Shown here: piece by piece, positions 19,001 through 27,602 of the stretch
Position numbering within the stretch: the stretch's first letter is position 1
Layout of the letters: every line of letters begins with the position of its first letter
Assembly (NCBI RefSeq): GCF_001995215.1
Contig: NZ_MUXN01000023.1
Span: 242,636-306,635 of the forward strand
Length of the DNA: 64,000 nucleotides
Origin: Amycolatopsis azurea DSM 43854
GTDB taxonomy: Bacteria; Actinomycetota; Actinomycetes; Mycobacteriales; Pseudonocardiaceae
Direction of reading: 5' to 3'
Translations under genes and position numbers: made by a program
The notes under the pieces: generated by a model
Told to the model about the DNA's origin: nothing
The model's input: the letters and a program-made list of their open reading frames with translations, nothing else
Databases searched by the model: none

Positions 19001-19921
19001 ATGACGGACACCTACCGCTCCATCGCGTTCACCGAGTACGGCGACTCCGGCGTCCTCCAGGTCCTCGACCGGGAGCTTCCCGAGCCCGGTCCCGGCCAGG
19101 TCAGGATCGCCGTCCGGGCCGCGGGCGTGAACCCGATCGACTGGAAGATCCGGGCCGGGCTGATGGCCGAGGTGTTCCCGACGGAGTTCCCCGCCGTCCC
19201 CGGCGGGGACGTCGCCGGCGTGGTCGACGCGATCGGCGAGGGGGTGTCCGGTTTCGCGGCCGGTGACGAGGTCCTCGGGTCCGGCATCGGCGGATACGCG
19301 GAGTTCGTCCTCGCGGATCCGGCGAAGCTGACGCGCAAGCCCGAGTCGCTCTCCTGGGAGCTGGCCGCGGCTCTGCCCGTGGTCGTCAACACCGCCTATC
19401 GCGCCCTGAACCTGCTGGACCTCGAGAAGGGCGAGACGCTGCTCGTCGACGGCGCCGCGGGCGGTGTCGGCACCATCGCGGTCCAGCTGGCCGTCGCGCG
19501 CGGGCTCACCGTCGTCGGCACCGCGAGCGAAGCGAACCATGACTACCTGCGCTCGCTGGGCGCTGTCCCGGTGCAGTACGGCGAAGGACTCGCCGAGCGC
19601 GTACGCGCCGTCGCGCCGCAGGGCATCGACGCGTCCTTCGACGCCTCTGGACAATCACTCGCCACCCTCGTCGAGCTGACCGGCGGCCCGAAGCGCGTCG
19701 TCACCATCGCCGCGGCGGACGCGGCCGACCACGGCGTCCGCTTCACGTCGGGATCTCCGGCGGAGCAGGTCCCGGGCTCGCTGGCCGAAGGCGCCGCGCT
19801 CGCCGCCGAAGGCAAGCTCACCCTGCCGATCTCCAGGGTCTACCCACTCGCCGAAGCGGCCGCCGCTCAGGACGAGAGCCAAGCCGGCCACGTCCGGGGC
19901 AAGCTCGTCCTGGTTCCGTAG
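19001..19921 (+). CDS. Zinc-independent quinone reductase / NADP-dependent alcohol dehydrogenase family
   Basis: 306-aa MDR-superfamily oxidoreductase. The GroES-like N-domain has AGVNPIDWKIRAG and FPAVPGGDVAGVV. The Rossmann fold has the NADP loop DGAAGGVGTIAVQLA near residue 147. There is no catalytic zinc Cys/His set, which fits the quinone-reductase branch. The ATG at 19001 follows a 28-bp gap after the anti-sigma-like gene, so it may be read through from it. The physiological substrate is unknown. Confidence 0.88.
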   Translation: MTDTYRSIAFTEYGDSGVLQVLDRELPEPGPGQVRIAVRAAGVNPIDWKIRAGLMAEVFPTEFPAVPGGDVAGVVDAIGEGVSGFAAGDEVLGSGIGGYAEFVLADPAKLTRKPESLSWELAAALPVVVNTAYRALNLLDLEKGETLLVDGAAGGVGTIAVQLAVARGLTVVGTASEANHDYLRSLGAVPVQYGEGLAERVRAVAPQGIDASFDASGQSLATLVELTGGPKRVVTIAAADAADHGVRFTSGSPAEQVPGSLAEGAALAAEGKLTLPISRVYPLAEAAAAQDESQAGHVRGKLVLVP

Positions 19922-19930
19922 GGCTTCCCG

Positions 19931-19974
19931 TCGTGAGTGGCGATTCGGGTTCTAACCCGAATCGCCACTCACGA
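19931..19974. terminator. Long perfect hairpin after the quinone reductase gene
   Basis: Perfect 21-bp arms (19931-19951 and 19954-19974) around a 2-nt loop, starting TCGTGAGTGGCGATTCGGG. It lies 9 bp after the reductase stop. It shares the TCGTGAGTGGC head with the large repeat at 21904 and the hairpin at 63705. Confidence 0.85.
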
Positions 19975-19995
19975 CCACCTGTACCGACGCCCCTC

Positions 19996-20026
19996 TTGAC
20001 TCGCGGTTCTCAACGGGCGCAGAATT
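19996..20026 (+). promoter_or_regulatory. Probable promoter giving a leaderless ABC-exporter mRNA
   Basis: A -35-like TTGACT (19996-20001) and a -10-like CAGAAT/AGAATT (20020-20026) are 18 bp apart. The expected transcription start is within a base or two of the ATG at 20033. No ribosome-binding site can fit, so translation is probably leaderless, which is common in actinobacteria. Confidence 0.5.
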
Positions 20027-20032
20027 AAACGT

Positions 20033-20755
20033 ATGGCTAATTCGGCGATCTCCGTGACGGGCCTGCGGGTCGTCCGCGGCGGCCGCGAGGTCGTCCGGGA
20101 CATCGGGTTCGAGACGCCGCGAGGCCGGATCACCGGCCTGCTCGGGCCCAGCGGCTGCGGCAAGACGACGCTGATGCGCGCGATCGTCGGCGTGCAGATC
20201 GTCGCCGCGGGCGAGGTCACCGTGCTCGGCCATCCCGCGGGCAGCCAGCCGTTGCGGCGGCTGATCGGCTACGCCACCCAGAACCCGGCCGTCTATGCCG
20301 ACCTCACCATCACCGAAGCCTTGCGCTACTTCGCTTCCGTGCTCCGCGCGCCGATGTCCGATGTGGACAGGGTGATCGACGAGGTCGGGCTGGCCGAGCA
20401 CGCCGGCAAGCTGGTCGGTGCCCTGTCCGGCGGTCAGCACAGCCGCGCCAACCTCGCCGTCGCGCTGCTCGGGAAACCCGAGCTGCTCGTCCTCGACGAA
20501 CCGACCGTCGGCCTGGATCCCGTGCTCCGCGACGAACTCTGGGCGCTGTTCCGCCGTCTCGCCGACCGCGGCGCGACACTGCTGGTGTCCAGCCACGTCA
20601 TGGACGAAGCCGCGCGATGCGATCGGCTGCTGCTCATGCGCGAAGGCTGGATCCTCGCCGACGACACCCCGTCCGGGCTGCGCGAACGCACCGGGACGAC
20701 CGATCTGGAGCAGGCGTTCCTGCGGCTGGTCCGGGAAAGCGAGCCGGCGTCGTGA
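20033..20755 (+). CDS. ABC exporter ATP-binding protein
   Basis: 240-aa nucleotide-binding subunit of a two-gene exporter. Walker A is GPSGCGKTT (~residues 41-49), the signature is LSGGQHSRAN (~134), Walker B is LLVLDEPTVGLDP (~156) and the H-loop is LLVSSHVMDE (~189). It resembles the daunorubicin-resistance/ABC-2 group. It is coupled by GTGA to the permease. The first codons probably lie at the 5' end of the mRNA (see promoter). Substrate unknown. Confidence 0.93.
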   Translation: MANSAISVTGLRVVRGGREVVRDIGFETPRGRITGLLGPSGCGKTTLMRAIVGVQIVAAGEVTVLGHPAGSQPLRRLIGYATQNPAVYADLTITEALRYFASVLRAPMSDVDRVIDEVGLAEHAGKLVGALSGGQHSRANLAVALLGKPELLVLDEPTVGLDPVLRDELWALFRRLADRGATLLVSSHVMDEAARCDRLLLMREGWILADDTPSGLRERTGTTDLEQAFLRLVRESEPAS

Positions 20756-21486
20756 ACCCCACCCTGACGCTGGCCACGGCCCGCCGCATCCTCCTGCAGC
20801 TCCGGCACGATCCGCGCACCGTCGCGATGCTGATCGTCGTCCCGTCGCTGCTGATGGTGTTGTTGCGCTTCGTCTTCAACTCGGAAGCGGTGTTCAGCCG
20901 GATCGCCCCGGCACTGCTCGGCGTCTTCCCCTTCCTGATCATGTTCCTGATCACCTCGATCACCACGCTGCGCGAACGCACCACGGCGACGCTGGAACGC
21001 CTGATGACACTGCCGATCGGCAGGCTGGACCTGCTCTTCGGCTACGCGATCGCGTTCGGCTCGATCGCGATCGTGCAGGTCGGCGTCGCGGCCGGGATCT
21101 CACTGGCCTGGCTCGGCCTCGACATCGCGGGCTCGATCGGGATGCTGCTGCTCATCGCCGTCCTCGACGCCCTGCTCGGGATGGCGCTCGGCCTGTTCGT
21201 GAGCGCGTTCGCGCGGACGGAGTTCCAGGCGGTGCAGTTCATGCCGCTGTTCGTGCTGCCGCAGATCCTGCTGTGCGGACTGTTCGTGCCACGCGGGGAG
21301 ATGGGCTGGCTCCTGAACTGGCTTTCGGACGTGATGCCGCTTTCGTACGCCGTCGAGGCGCTCACCCGCGTCACCACCTCGGGCACCGTGGACGCCACGC
21401 TGATCCGGAACCTGCTCGTCGTCGGGGCGTGCGCGCTGGCCGCGCTGGTCCTCGGCGCGGCGACGTTGCGACGCCGGACGCCCTGA
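20752..21486 (+). CDS. ABC-2 type transporter permease
   Basis: 244-aa integral membrane subunit with six hydrophobic helices. The arrangement is typical of ABC-2 permeases, including VMPLSYAVEALTRV in the C-terminal third. The GTG start overlaps the ATPase stop (GTGA), which fixes the start and shows the pair works as one exporter. Substrate is not deducible; relatives export drugs, lipids or polysaccharide precursors. Confidence 0.9.
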   Translation: MNPTLTLATARRILLQLRHDPRTVAMLIVVPSLLMVLLRFVFNSEAVFSRIAPALLGVFPFLIMFLITSITTLRERTTATLERLMTLPIGRLDLLFGYAIAFGSIAIVQVGVAAGISLAWLGLDIAGSIGMLLLIAVLDALLGMALGLFVSAFARTEFQAVQFMPLFVLPQILLCGLFVPRGEMGWLLNWLSDVMPLSYAVEALTRVTTSGTVDATLIRNLLVVGACALAALVLGAATLRRRTP

Positions 21487-21510
21487 CCTCTGAACACCTA
21501 GACTCCCCAC

Positions 21511-21897
21511 ATGGGATCGGAGTTCGAGCGGATCGCCGCCGAGAAGTACGTCATGCTGACCACCTTCCGCAAGAACGGCACCCCGGTGCCGACTCCGGTC
21601 TGGGCGGCGGGCGACGGCGGCGAGCTGGTGCTCTGGTCCGAGCGCAAGGCGGGCAAGGTCAAGCGCATCCGCAACAGTGGCCGGGTCGAGGTCCAGGCCT
21701 GCGACCTCCGCGGCAGCAAGACCCACGGCGACGTCGTCGCGGGCGAGGCACGGCTGCTGGACCTCGACGGGACCGAACGCGTGCGCAAGGTGATCGCGCG
21801 CAAGTACGGGATCACCGGGCAGGTGACGATGTTCTTCAGCAAGCTGCGGGGACCGAAGGACCGGACCGTGGGGATCGCGATCAAACTGGCGGAATGA
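21511..21897 (+). CDS. PPOX-class F420-dependent flavoprotein
   Basis: 128-aa split-barrel FMN/F420-binding protein. Family marks are the opening EKYVMLTTFRKNGTPVPTPVW, WSERKAGKVKRIRNSGRVEV near residues 48-67 and ARKYGI near the end. The size and pattern fit the Rv2061-like F420-dependent oxidoreductase group; the substrate is unknown. It lies 24 bp after the permease gene and may be cotranscribed. Confidence 0.85.
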   Translation: MGSEFERIAAEKYVMLTTFRKNGTPVPTPVWAAGDGGELVLWSERKAGKVKRIRNSGRVEVQACDLRGSKTHGDVVAGEARLLDLDGTERVRKVIARKYGITGQVTMFFSKLRGPKDRTVGIAIKLAE

Positions 21898-21903
21898 CCC
21901 GGT

Positions 21904-22185
21904 CTCGTGAGTGGTAAATCGCGTTATTGAGACGTAAGGCGAAGGTGTCGTGCTCGACCGCTCGCGTCCCTGCCGGCTTCGGGTGTCGCGAAAGCCACTT
22001 TCGGGACGTTGGGGCCCGTCGGAGCGCATCGGGCCGTCTGGCGGGTCGGCGGCGTTGCGAACGCCACTTTCGCAACGGTGAAGGTTGCGAAAGTGGCTTT
22101 CGCAACCTCCGAAGCCGGCACGCCGGTGAGCGAGCACGACACCTTTGCCTTACCCCTCAAGAGAACGCGACTTGCCACTCACGAG
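21904..22185. repeat. Large nested inverted repeat between convergent genes
   Basis: A 282-bp imperfect palindrome: arms of roughly 110-120 bp begin CTCGTGAGTGG on the left and end CCACTCACGAG on the right. Inside are smaller palindromes built on the same core, for example GGTTGCGAAA/TTTCGCAACC around GTGGC (near 22084-22108) and GTTGCGAA/TTCGCAAC. The right end includes the stop codon of the DUF1330 gene. It should form a very stable structure in DNA or RNA. No gene is seen in it. Confidence 0.8.
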
Positions 22186-22526
22186 GTCTGTAGCGCCCGC
22201 AACTCCGCCGCCATCGCCGCCGAGTCGTGGTCCGGCCCGCATCCCTCCACCAGGATCAGATCACCGGGGATGTGGTCCGCCCGCAGGTGCAGGATCTCCT
22301 GGTAGGCGGGCGACGCGTACCACTCGCGGGCCACGGCCATGCTCGGGAACCCGATCATCACCAGCGCTCCCGGCCACTCCCCTTCGAGGACCTCGACCCC
22401 TGCCCCGTGCACGAGGAACTTGCCGCCGAAGGGGTCGAGCGTGGCCTGGATCCGCTCCAGGTACTCGAGAACCTCTTCGGTCGGCGCGGCGGTGGGGCGA
22501 AGGTGGGCGATGCCGTACGCGTTCAT
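22179..22526 (-). CDS. DUF1330 family protein
   Basis: 115-aa ferredoxin-fold (dimeric alpha-beta barrel) protein. The pattern LEYLERIQATLDPFGGKFLVHG and IGFPSMAVAREWYASPAYQEI is diagnostic for DUF1330. The biochemical role is unknown; such proteins resemble small monooxygenase or isomerase folds. Its stop lies inside the large palindrome. The 80-bp gap before priA on the upstream side holds nothing notable. Confidence 0.9.
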   Translation of the reverse strand: MNAYGIAHLRPTAAPTEEVLEYLERIQATLDPFGGKFLVHGAGVEVLEGEWPGALVMIGFPSMAVAREWYASPAYQEILHLRADHIPGDLILVEGCGPDHDSAAMAAELRALQTS

Positions 22527-22606
22527 GGTGGCCTCCCAGGTTTTGGTGTCCTGGAAGGAATCCTGTCCGAACGAGCGCGTGGCGTCGATTACCCGGGAGG
22601 TAAAGC

Positions 22607-23350
22607 TCAGAACTCCGCGACGGCGGCGAGCGCCTCGGGCAGGGTGAACGCCCCGGCGTAGAGCGCCTTGCCGACGATGGAGCCTTCGACACCGTCGCGG
22701 GCCAGGGCGGCCAGCGCGCGGAGATCGTCCACACTGGACACGCCGCCGGAGGCGATGACCGGCGCGTCGGTGCGGGCGGCGACCTCGCGGAGCAGGTCGA
22801 TGTTCGGGCCCTGGAGGGTGCCGTCCTTGCTCACGTCGGTGACGACGTAGCGCTGCGCGCCGTCGCGGTCGAGCCGGTCGAGGACCTCCCAGAGGTCACC
22901 GCCGTCCTGCGTCCAGCCGCGGGCGGACAGCCGGTGCCCGGCCTCGGTGATCCGCACGTCCAGCCCGATGGCGACGCGGTCGCCGTAGGAGGAGACGACC
23001 TTCGCGGTCCACGCCGGGTCCTCCAGCGCGGCGGTGCCGAGGTTCACGCGGCGGGCGCCGGTGGCCAGCGCGGCCTCCAGCGAGGCGTCGTCGCGGATGC
23101 CGCCGGACAGCTCCACCTGGACGTCGAGCTTCGAGACGACGTCGGCGAGCAGTTCGCGGTTGGAGCCCTTGCCGAAGGCGGCGTCGAGATCCACCAGATG
23201 GATCCACTCCGCCCCGTCGCGCTGCCAGGCGAGCGCCGCCTCCAGCGGGCTGCCATAGGAGGTTTCGGTGCCGGCCTCGCCCTGGACGAGTCGCACGGCC
23301 TGGCCATCGGCCACATCAACGGCGGGAAGGAGCGTGAAAGTCACGCACAC
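22607..23350 (-). CDS. priA: Bifunctional phosphoribosyl isomerase A (HisA/TrpF)
   Basis: TIM-barrel isomerase. In actinobacteria this enzyme acts on both ProFAR (histidine) and PRA (tryptophan). It is 247 aa from the GTG at 23350; the GTG at 23344 gives a more typical start ([10 protein letters not shown]). The catalytic Asp is in LLPAVDV, and the loop [10 protein letters not shown] carries the Arg and Trp used by PriA to switch substrates. The second Asp is in [10 protein letters not shown]. Because no trpF accompanies the trp genes here, the dual role is strongly implied. It lies directly downstream of hisH. Confidence 0.93.
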   Translation of the reverse strand: MCVTFTLLPAVDVADGQAVRLVQGEAGTETSYGSPLEAALAWQRDGAEWIHLVDLDAAFGKGSNRELLADVVSKLDVQVELSGGIRDDASLEAALATGARRVNLGTAALEDPAWTAKVVSSYGDRVAIGLDVRITEAGHRLSARGWTQDGGDLWEVLDRLDRDGAQRYVVTDVSKDGTLQGPNIDLLREVAARTDAPVIASGGVSSVDDLRALAALARDGVEGSIVGKALYAGAFTLPEALAAVAEF

Positions 23351-23353
23351 ACT

Positions 23354-23992
23354 CTAAGCGAGGGTGTCGAGCCAGTTGCGCAGCAGGTGTGCCCCGGCGT
23401 CCCCGGACTTCTCCGGGTGGAACTGGGTCGCCCACAGCGGCCCGTTCTCGACGGCGGCCACGAAGTCCTGGCCGTGGTTCGCCCAGGTCACCTTGGGCTG
23501 CTGCCCGGCGAGGCCGGAGTCCAGTTCCCAGGTCCGCGCCGCGTAGGAGTGCACGAAGTAGAACCGCGTGTCCGCGTCGAGCCCGGCGAACAGTTGCGAG
23601 TCCTCGGGCGCGCGGACGGTGTTCCAGCCCATGTGGGGCAGGACGTCGGCCTCCAGCCTGTCGACCGTGCCGGGCCACTCGCCGGCGCCTTCGGCCTCGA
23701 CGCCGTGCTCGACGCCGCGTTCGAACAGGACCTGCATGCCGACGCAGATGCCCAGCACGGGACGGCCGCCGGCGAGGCGTTTGCCGATGATCTTCTCCCC
23801 CGACACCGACCGCAGCCCCTCCATGCAGGCCGAGAAGGCGCCGACACCGGGGACGACCAGGCCGTCGGCCTCGAGCGCGGCATGCGGATCGGCGGTGACC
23901 TCGACGTTTGCGCCGGCGCGCTCGACGGCCCGCTCGGCGGACCGGAGGTTGCCGGACCCGTAGTCCAGGATCACCACGCGAGGAGTAGCCAC
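23354..23992 (-). CDS. hisH: Imidazole glycerol phosphate synthase glutaminase subunit
   Basis: Class I glutamine amidotransferase that supplies ammonia to HisF. It is 212 aa. The nucleophile Cys83 is in GICVGMQ and the His-Glu pair is in FHPEKSG (~residue 196). The oxyanion-strand residues PGVGAF are near 48. Only a few bases separate it from priA, so the two form a pair cut away from hisDCB by about 10 kb of inserted genes. Confidence 0.96.
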   Translation of the reverse strand: MATPRVVILDYGSGNLRSAERAVERAGANVEVTADPHAALEADGLVVPGVGAFSACMEGLRSVSGEKIIGKRLAGGRPVLGICVGMQVLFERGVEHGVEAEGAGEWPGTVDRLEADVLPHMGWNTVRAPEDSQLFAGLDADTRFYFVHSYAARTWELDSGLAGQQPKVTWANHGQDFVAAVENGPLWATQFHPEKSGDAGAHLLRNWLDTLA

Positions 23993-24112
23993 GCGCCCAG
24001 GTTAGCGGACCGGACTTTCTGCGGATTCCCTGTTTCGACCTTCACTCGACTGGGTAATAAGGCCTCCGAGTGAAAGGCCGGCGCAGGACCGCCCTGCACT
24101 TTTGGAGGAACA

Positions 24113-24292
24113 ATGCAGGACGCGGACGAGCTGACTTGCCTGCTCCAAGCCTGGCGCGAGGACATCGACAGTGTTCCTTTCCCTACCTTCGCGGAGCTGC
24201 TGATCCCGAAGCAGAAGCAGCGCTCCGCTCCCTCGGTGGCGGTCTCGGCATCGGTTCAGGTGACGAAGACCACCGGATGGCGCGATCGCTGA
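24113..24292 (+). CDS. Small hypothetical protein, 59 aa
   Basis: Short gene with an excellent ribosome site (TTTGGAGGAACA just before the ATG) and G/C-biased third positions. The product starts MQDADELTCLLQAWREDIDS and continues VPFPTFAELLIPKQKQRSA: an acidic amphipathic helix followed by a basic, Ser/Val/Thr-rich tail. There is no signal peptide or membrane segment and no known domain. It lies between divergent hisH and the glutaryl-CoA dehydrogenase gene, ending 72 bp before the latter. Function unknown; it could be a small regulator. Recognition rests on RBS and codon bias only. Confidence 0.6.
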   Translation: MQDADELTCLLQAWREDIDSVPFPTFAELLIPKQKQRSAPSVAVSASVQVTKTTGWRDR

Positions 24293-24364
24293 CACCCGAC
24301 TCCGGTCCGGTGTGTGGTTTTCTTCTTGGGAAGGTGCCCCACCGAGCCGACCAGGAGTGACCGC

Positions 24365-25537
24365 ATGAGCAGCAGCCCGGATCCGCGCGACTTCCTCGAT
24401 CTCGACGCCGAGCTCTCCGACGAGGACCGGGCCATCCGCGACGCCGTGCGCTCCTACGCGCACGACCAGCTCCTGCCGAACATCGCCGAGTGGTACGAAA
24501 CGGGCGCCCTCCCCGCCGCCGAGCTCGCCAAGGGGTTCGGGCAGCTCGGGCTGCTGGGCATGCACTTGGAGGGTCACGGCTGCGCCGGGACCAGCGCCGT
24601 CGCCTACGGCATCGCCTGCCGCGAACTGGAGGCCGTCGACTCCGGGCTGCGCAGCTTCGTCTCGGTGCAGGGTTCGCTGGCGATGTACGCGATCCACAAA
24701 TGGGGCACCGAGGAGCAGAAGCGGGAGTGGCTGCCGCGGATGGCCGCCGGTGAGGCGCTCGGCTGCTTCGGCCTGACCGAACCGGACGCCGGCAGCGACC
24801 CGGGCAGCATGCGGACCCGCGCGCGGCGCGACGGCTCGGACTGGGTCCTGAACGGTTCGAAGATGTGGATCACCAACGGAACCGTGGCCGACGTCGCGGT
24901 CGTCTGGGCGCAGACCGACGACGGGGTGCGCGGCTTCGTCGTCCCGACGGACACGCCGGGCTTCACCGCGAACGAGGTCAAACACAAACTGTCCCTGCGC
25001 GCCTCGCTGACCGCGGAACTCGTGCTCGACGGCGTCCGCCTGCCGGAGTCGGCGGCGTTCCCCGAGGTCCGGGGGCTGCGCGGACCGCTGTCCTGCCTGA
25101 ACGAGGCCCGCTACGGGATCCTGTTCGGCGTCGTCGGAGCGGCCCGCTCCTGCTACGAGAGCGCGCTGGAGTACACGCTGAGCCGGGAGCAGTTCGGCAA
25201 ACCGCTGGCCGGGTTCCAGCTGACCCAGCGCAAGCTCGCCGACCTCGTCGTCGAGGTCAACCGCGCCGGGCTGGTCGCGCTGCGGATCGGACGGCTCAAG
25301 GACGCCGGGACGCTGCACCACAACCACGTCAGCTTCGGCAAGCTGGCCAACGTCCGCTCCGCGCTGGAGGTCGCCAGGACCGCGCGCGCCATGCTCGGCG
25401 CCAACGGGATCTCACTGGAGTACCCGGTGATGCGGCACATGTCGAACCTCGAAACCGTGCTGACCTACGAAGGCACCGAAGAGATGCACGCGCTCTCGCT
25501 CGGCCAGTCGGTCACCGGGATCGCCGCCTTCCGCTGA
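24365..25537 (+). CDS. Acyl-CoA dehydrogenase, glutaryl-CoA dehydrogenase type
   Basis: FAD enzyme that oxidatively decarboxylates glutaryl-CoA to crotonyl-CoA (lysine/tryptophan breakdown). It is 390 aa. Marks are GCFGLTEPDAGSDPGSM (FAD-binding, ~residue 139), WITNGTVADV, YGILFGVVGAARSCYE and the catalytic Glu in YEGTEEMHAL (~residue 370), a GCDH-like placing. The ATG at 24365 follows AGGAGTGACCGC; an upstream in-frame start lacks such a site. A general short-chain acyl-CoA dehydrogenase role cannot be fully excluded. Confidence 0.9.
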   Translation: MSSSPDPRDFLDLDAELSDEDRAIRDAVRSYAHDQLLPNIAEWYETGALPAAELAKGFGQLGLLGMHLEGHGCAGTSAVAYGIACRELEAVDSGLRSFVSVQGSLAMYAIHKWGTEEQKREWLPRMAAGEALGCFGLTEPDAGSDPGSMRTRARRDGSDWVLNGSKMWITNGTVADVAVVWAQTDDGVRGFVVPTDTPGFTANEVKHKLSLRASLTAELVLDGVRLPESAAFPEVRGLRGPLSCLNEARYGILFGVVGAARSCYESALEYTLSREQFGKPLAGFQLTQRKLADLVVEVNRAGLVALRIGRLKDAGTLHHNHVSFGKLANVRSALEVARTARAMLGANGISLEYPVMRHMSNLETVLTYEGTEEMHALSLGQSVTGIAAFR

Positions 25538-25599
25538 ATCACTGGAAAGCCGAGCCGAGCCGCCGGAAACTGTCGGTGCGGGCCTCTAGGGTCCCGCGC

Positions 25600-26283
25600 A
25601 TGACCGATTCCGCCGAGTTCCAGTCCGTCGTCGAGTTGCGCCGGTACACCCTGCACCCCGGCCGCCGCGACGAACTGATCGAGCTCTTCGAACGCGAGTT
25701 CATGGAGAGCCAGGAAGCCTGTGGCATGCGTCTGTTCGGCCTGTTCCGCGAACCGGCGGAGCCGGACAAGTTCGTGTGGCTGCGTGGTTTCCGGGACATG
25801 GGGACCAGGCGGGCCGCGCTCGAATCGTTCTACGGCGGGCCTGTGTGGGGCGAACACGGCCCGGCGGCGAACGAGACGATGATCGACGCCTCCGACGTCC
25901 TGCTGCTGCGCCCGTCCGGGCCGGGCTTCCCCGCTCCGGACGGCGCCGAGGGTTCCGTCGTGCTCGTGACGGTGTGCCATCCGGCAGGCCCCGTCAAGGA
26001 GTTCTCCGAGCACTTCGCGAACGCCGTCGCCCCCGCCCTGCGGGACGCCGGCGTGGAGACGTTCGGCCACTTCGAAACCGAGCCCGCGGAGAACACCTTC
26101 CCCCGGCTACCCGTGCGGGAGGACGAGACGGTGTTCGTCTGGTTCGCCAGGTTCCGCGACGCCGAGGCGCTGGCCGCGCACCGGGATCTCCTCGACCGGA
26201 CGGGCGCCGGGCTCGCGAGCATGCTCGAACGCCCTTGGTCTCAACGAGAACTGACCCCGACCGCGCGGTCAATCCTGCGCTGA
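25600..26283 (+). CDS. NIPSNAP family protein
   Basis: 227-aa protein with two ferredoxin-like halves. The first half has VELRRYTLHPGRRDELIELF and FVWLRGFRDM. The second repeats the pattern (FSEHFANAVAPALRDAGV, VFVWFARFRD). This duplicated ABM-like fold is typical of NIPSNAP proteins, whose enzymatic role is not settled. It starts 62 bp after the dehydrogenase gene. Its last 15 bp overlap the end of the convergent NUDIX gene. Confidence 0.85.
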   Translation: MTDSAEFQSVVELRRYTLHPGRRDELIELFEREFMESQEACGMRLFGLFREPAEPDKFVWLRGFRDMGTRRAALESFYGGPVWGEHGPAANETMIDASDVLLLRPSGPGFPAPDGAEGSVVLVTVCHPAGPVKEFSEHFANAVAPALRDAGVETFGHFETEPAENTFPRLPVREDETVFVWFARFRDAEALAAHRDLLDRTGAGLASMLERPWSQRELTPTARSILR

Positions 26284-26697
26284 AAGGAGGTCCGCGAGTC
26301 CGTCCGGGTACAGGATCGCCTTGCCGTCCGCCACGTCGGCCATCGGCAGCCAGTGCACGCGCGCGCCGTCGTCGAGCACCACGCCGACCTCGTCACGCTC
26401 GTAGAACGACTTGTCGGCCAGATCGGCGGTGAACAGGAACACGATCTCGTGCCCCGGCCTGCCCTCGAAGGTGAACACGTTCTCCAGCACGGCGATCTGC
26501 TCGACCGCGGTCAGCTCCGCCGCGAGTTCCTCCTGGAATTCGCGATGGAGCGCCTCGACGGCGGTCTCCCCGAACTCGATCCCGCCGCCGAGCGGGCGGT
26601 GGTAGGTCTCCCCTTTGGCGTTGTCGCGGCCTTCGAACACGAGAAGGTCTTCGCCTCGGCGGATGATCCCGAGCGCGAGCGGGCGGATCTTCGTCAT
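26269..26697 (-). CDS. NUDIX hydrolase
   Basis: 142-aa pyrophosphohydrolase. The NUDIX box is complete at about residues 37-59 (GGGIEFGETAVEALHREFQE followed by EL), with all metal-binding Glu residues. The opening IRPLALGIIRRGEDLLVFEG and the TYHRPLGGG stretch suggest a nucleotide-type substrate, but this cannot be specified. It lies 10 bp downstream of the transketolase C-subunit gene on the same strand and is probably cotranscribed. Confidence 0.9.
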   Translation of the reverse strand: MTKIRPLALGIIRRGEDLLVFEGRDNAKGETYHRPLGGGIEFGETAVEALHREFQEELAAELTAVEQIAVLENVFTFEGRPGHEIVFLFTADLADKSFYERDEVGVVLDDGARVHWLPMADVADGKAILYPDGLADLLSAQD

Positions 26698-26707
26698 TCC
26701 GGCGACG

Positions 26708-27598
26708 CTAGCGGAGGAATTCCTTGACCGACAAGGCGATCGAACCGGCGTCGAGGCCGTGCGCGAGATCGTGATCGGCCATTTCGCCGTAGATCCGTAC
26801 TTCGGCGTCGCGCCGGACGCCGAGCGAGAGCAGCCGATGCGGCGTTTCGGACAAAGCGTCGGACACCGCGTGTGCCGACGTCCCCGCCAGGTAGGGCTCG
26901 ACCAGCACGATATCGGTGCTGCCCGTGGCCTCGACGGCCGTGCGCAGCCCGGCGCCGTCGAACGGCCGGATCGTCGAGGTGTAGAGCACGGTCACGTCGA
27001 GATCGGCGGTCGCTTCCATCGTCCTGTCGAGCATCGGCCCGACGGCCACCACGACGGCCCGGCTGCCTTCGCGCAGTGTCTGCAAGCCGGCCCCCAGATG
27101 CGGCTTCGCGTTCTCCTGCGCGGAAAGCCGGAGATAGACGCGCCCGTCACCCGGGATGGACTCCAGCAGCAGCCGCCGGGCCTCTTCGGGATGCCCCGGC
27201 ACGTGCACGGTCCAGCCCGGCAGCGTGTCGATGAGCGCGACGTCGCCGGGCGCCTGATGCGTCCGTCCCGCGGTCGGCATGTCGTAGGACGCGCCCGAAG
27301 ACACCAGCACGGCACCGACGTCCTGGTGCCCGAGGTCGAGTTTGACCTGCTCGAACGCGCGCTCCACGAGGAACGACGAGAAGGTGTGGACGATCGGGCG
27401 CATCCCGGCGAGCGCCAGCCCGCCCGCGGTGCTCATCATCAGCTGCTCGCGGATGCCGACGTTGAGCACCCGGTCCGGATGTTTCCTGGCGGCGAAGGCG
27501 AGCTGTGCCGCGGAGATGTCGGCGAGCACGACGGCGACGTTCGGGTCGGTGTCGAGCACCTCGGCGGCCGCGTTGAGGAACGTTTCACGCATGTCCAC
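26708..27598 (-). CDS. Transketolase, C-terminal (pyrimidine-binding) subunit
   Basis: 296-aa half-length transketolase with the Pyr domain (NVGIREQLMMSTAGGLALAG, containing the catalytic Glu; GRTHQAPGDVALI) and the C-terminal domain (YTSTIRPFDG, VLVEPYLAGT). Split enzymes of this type transfer two-carbon units like TktA or act in secondary metabolism such as C7 sugar and apiose-like pathways. It lies four bases after the N-subunit gene. An alternative start two codons downstream (27592) is possible. Confidence 0.88.
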   Translation of the reverse strand: MDMRETFLNAAAEVLDTDPNVAVVLADISAAQLAFAARKHPDRVLNVGIREQLMMSTAGGLALAGMRPIVHTFSSFLVERAFEQVKLDLGHQDVGAVLVSSGASYDMPTAGRTHQAPGDVALIDTLPGWTVHVPGHPEEARRLLLESIPGDGRVYLRLSAQENAKPHLGAGLQTLREGSRAVVVAVGPMLDRTMEATADLDVTVLYTSTIRPFDGAGLRTAVEATGSTDIVLVEPYLAGTSAHAVSDALSETPHRLLSLGVRRDAEVRIYGEMADHDLAHGLDAGSIALSVKEFLR

Positions 27599-27602
27599 GG
27601 TT

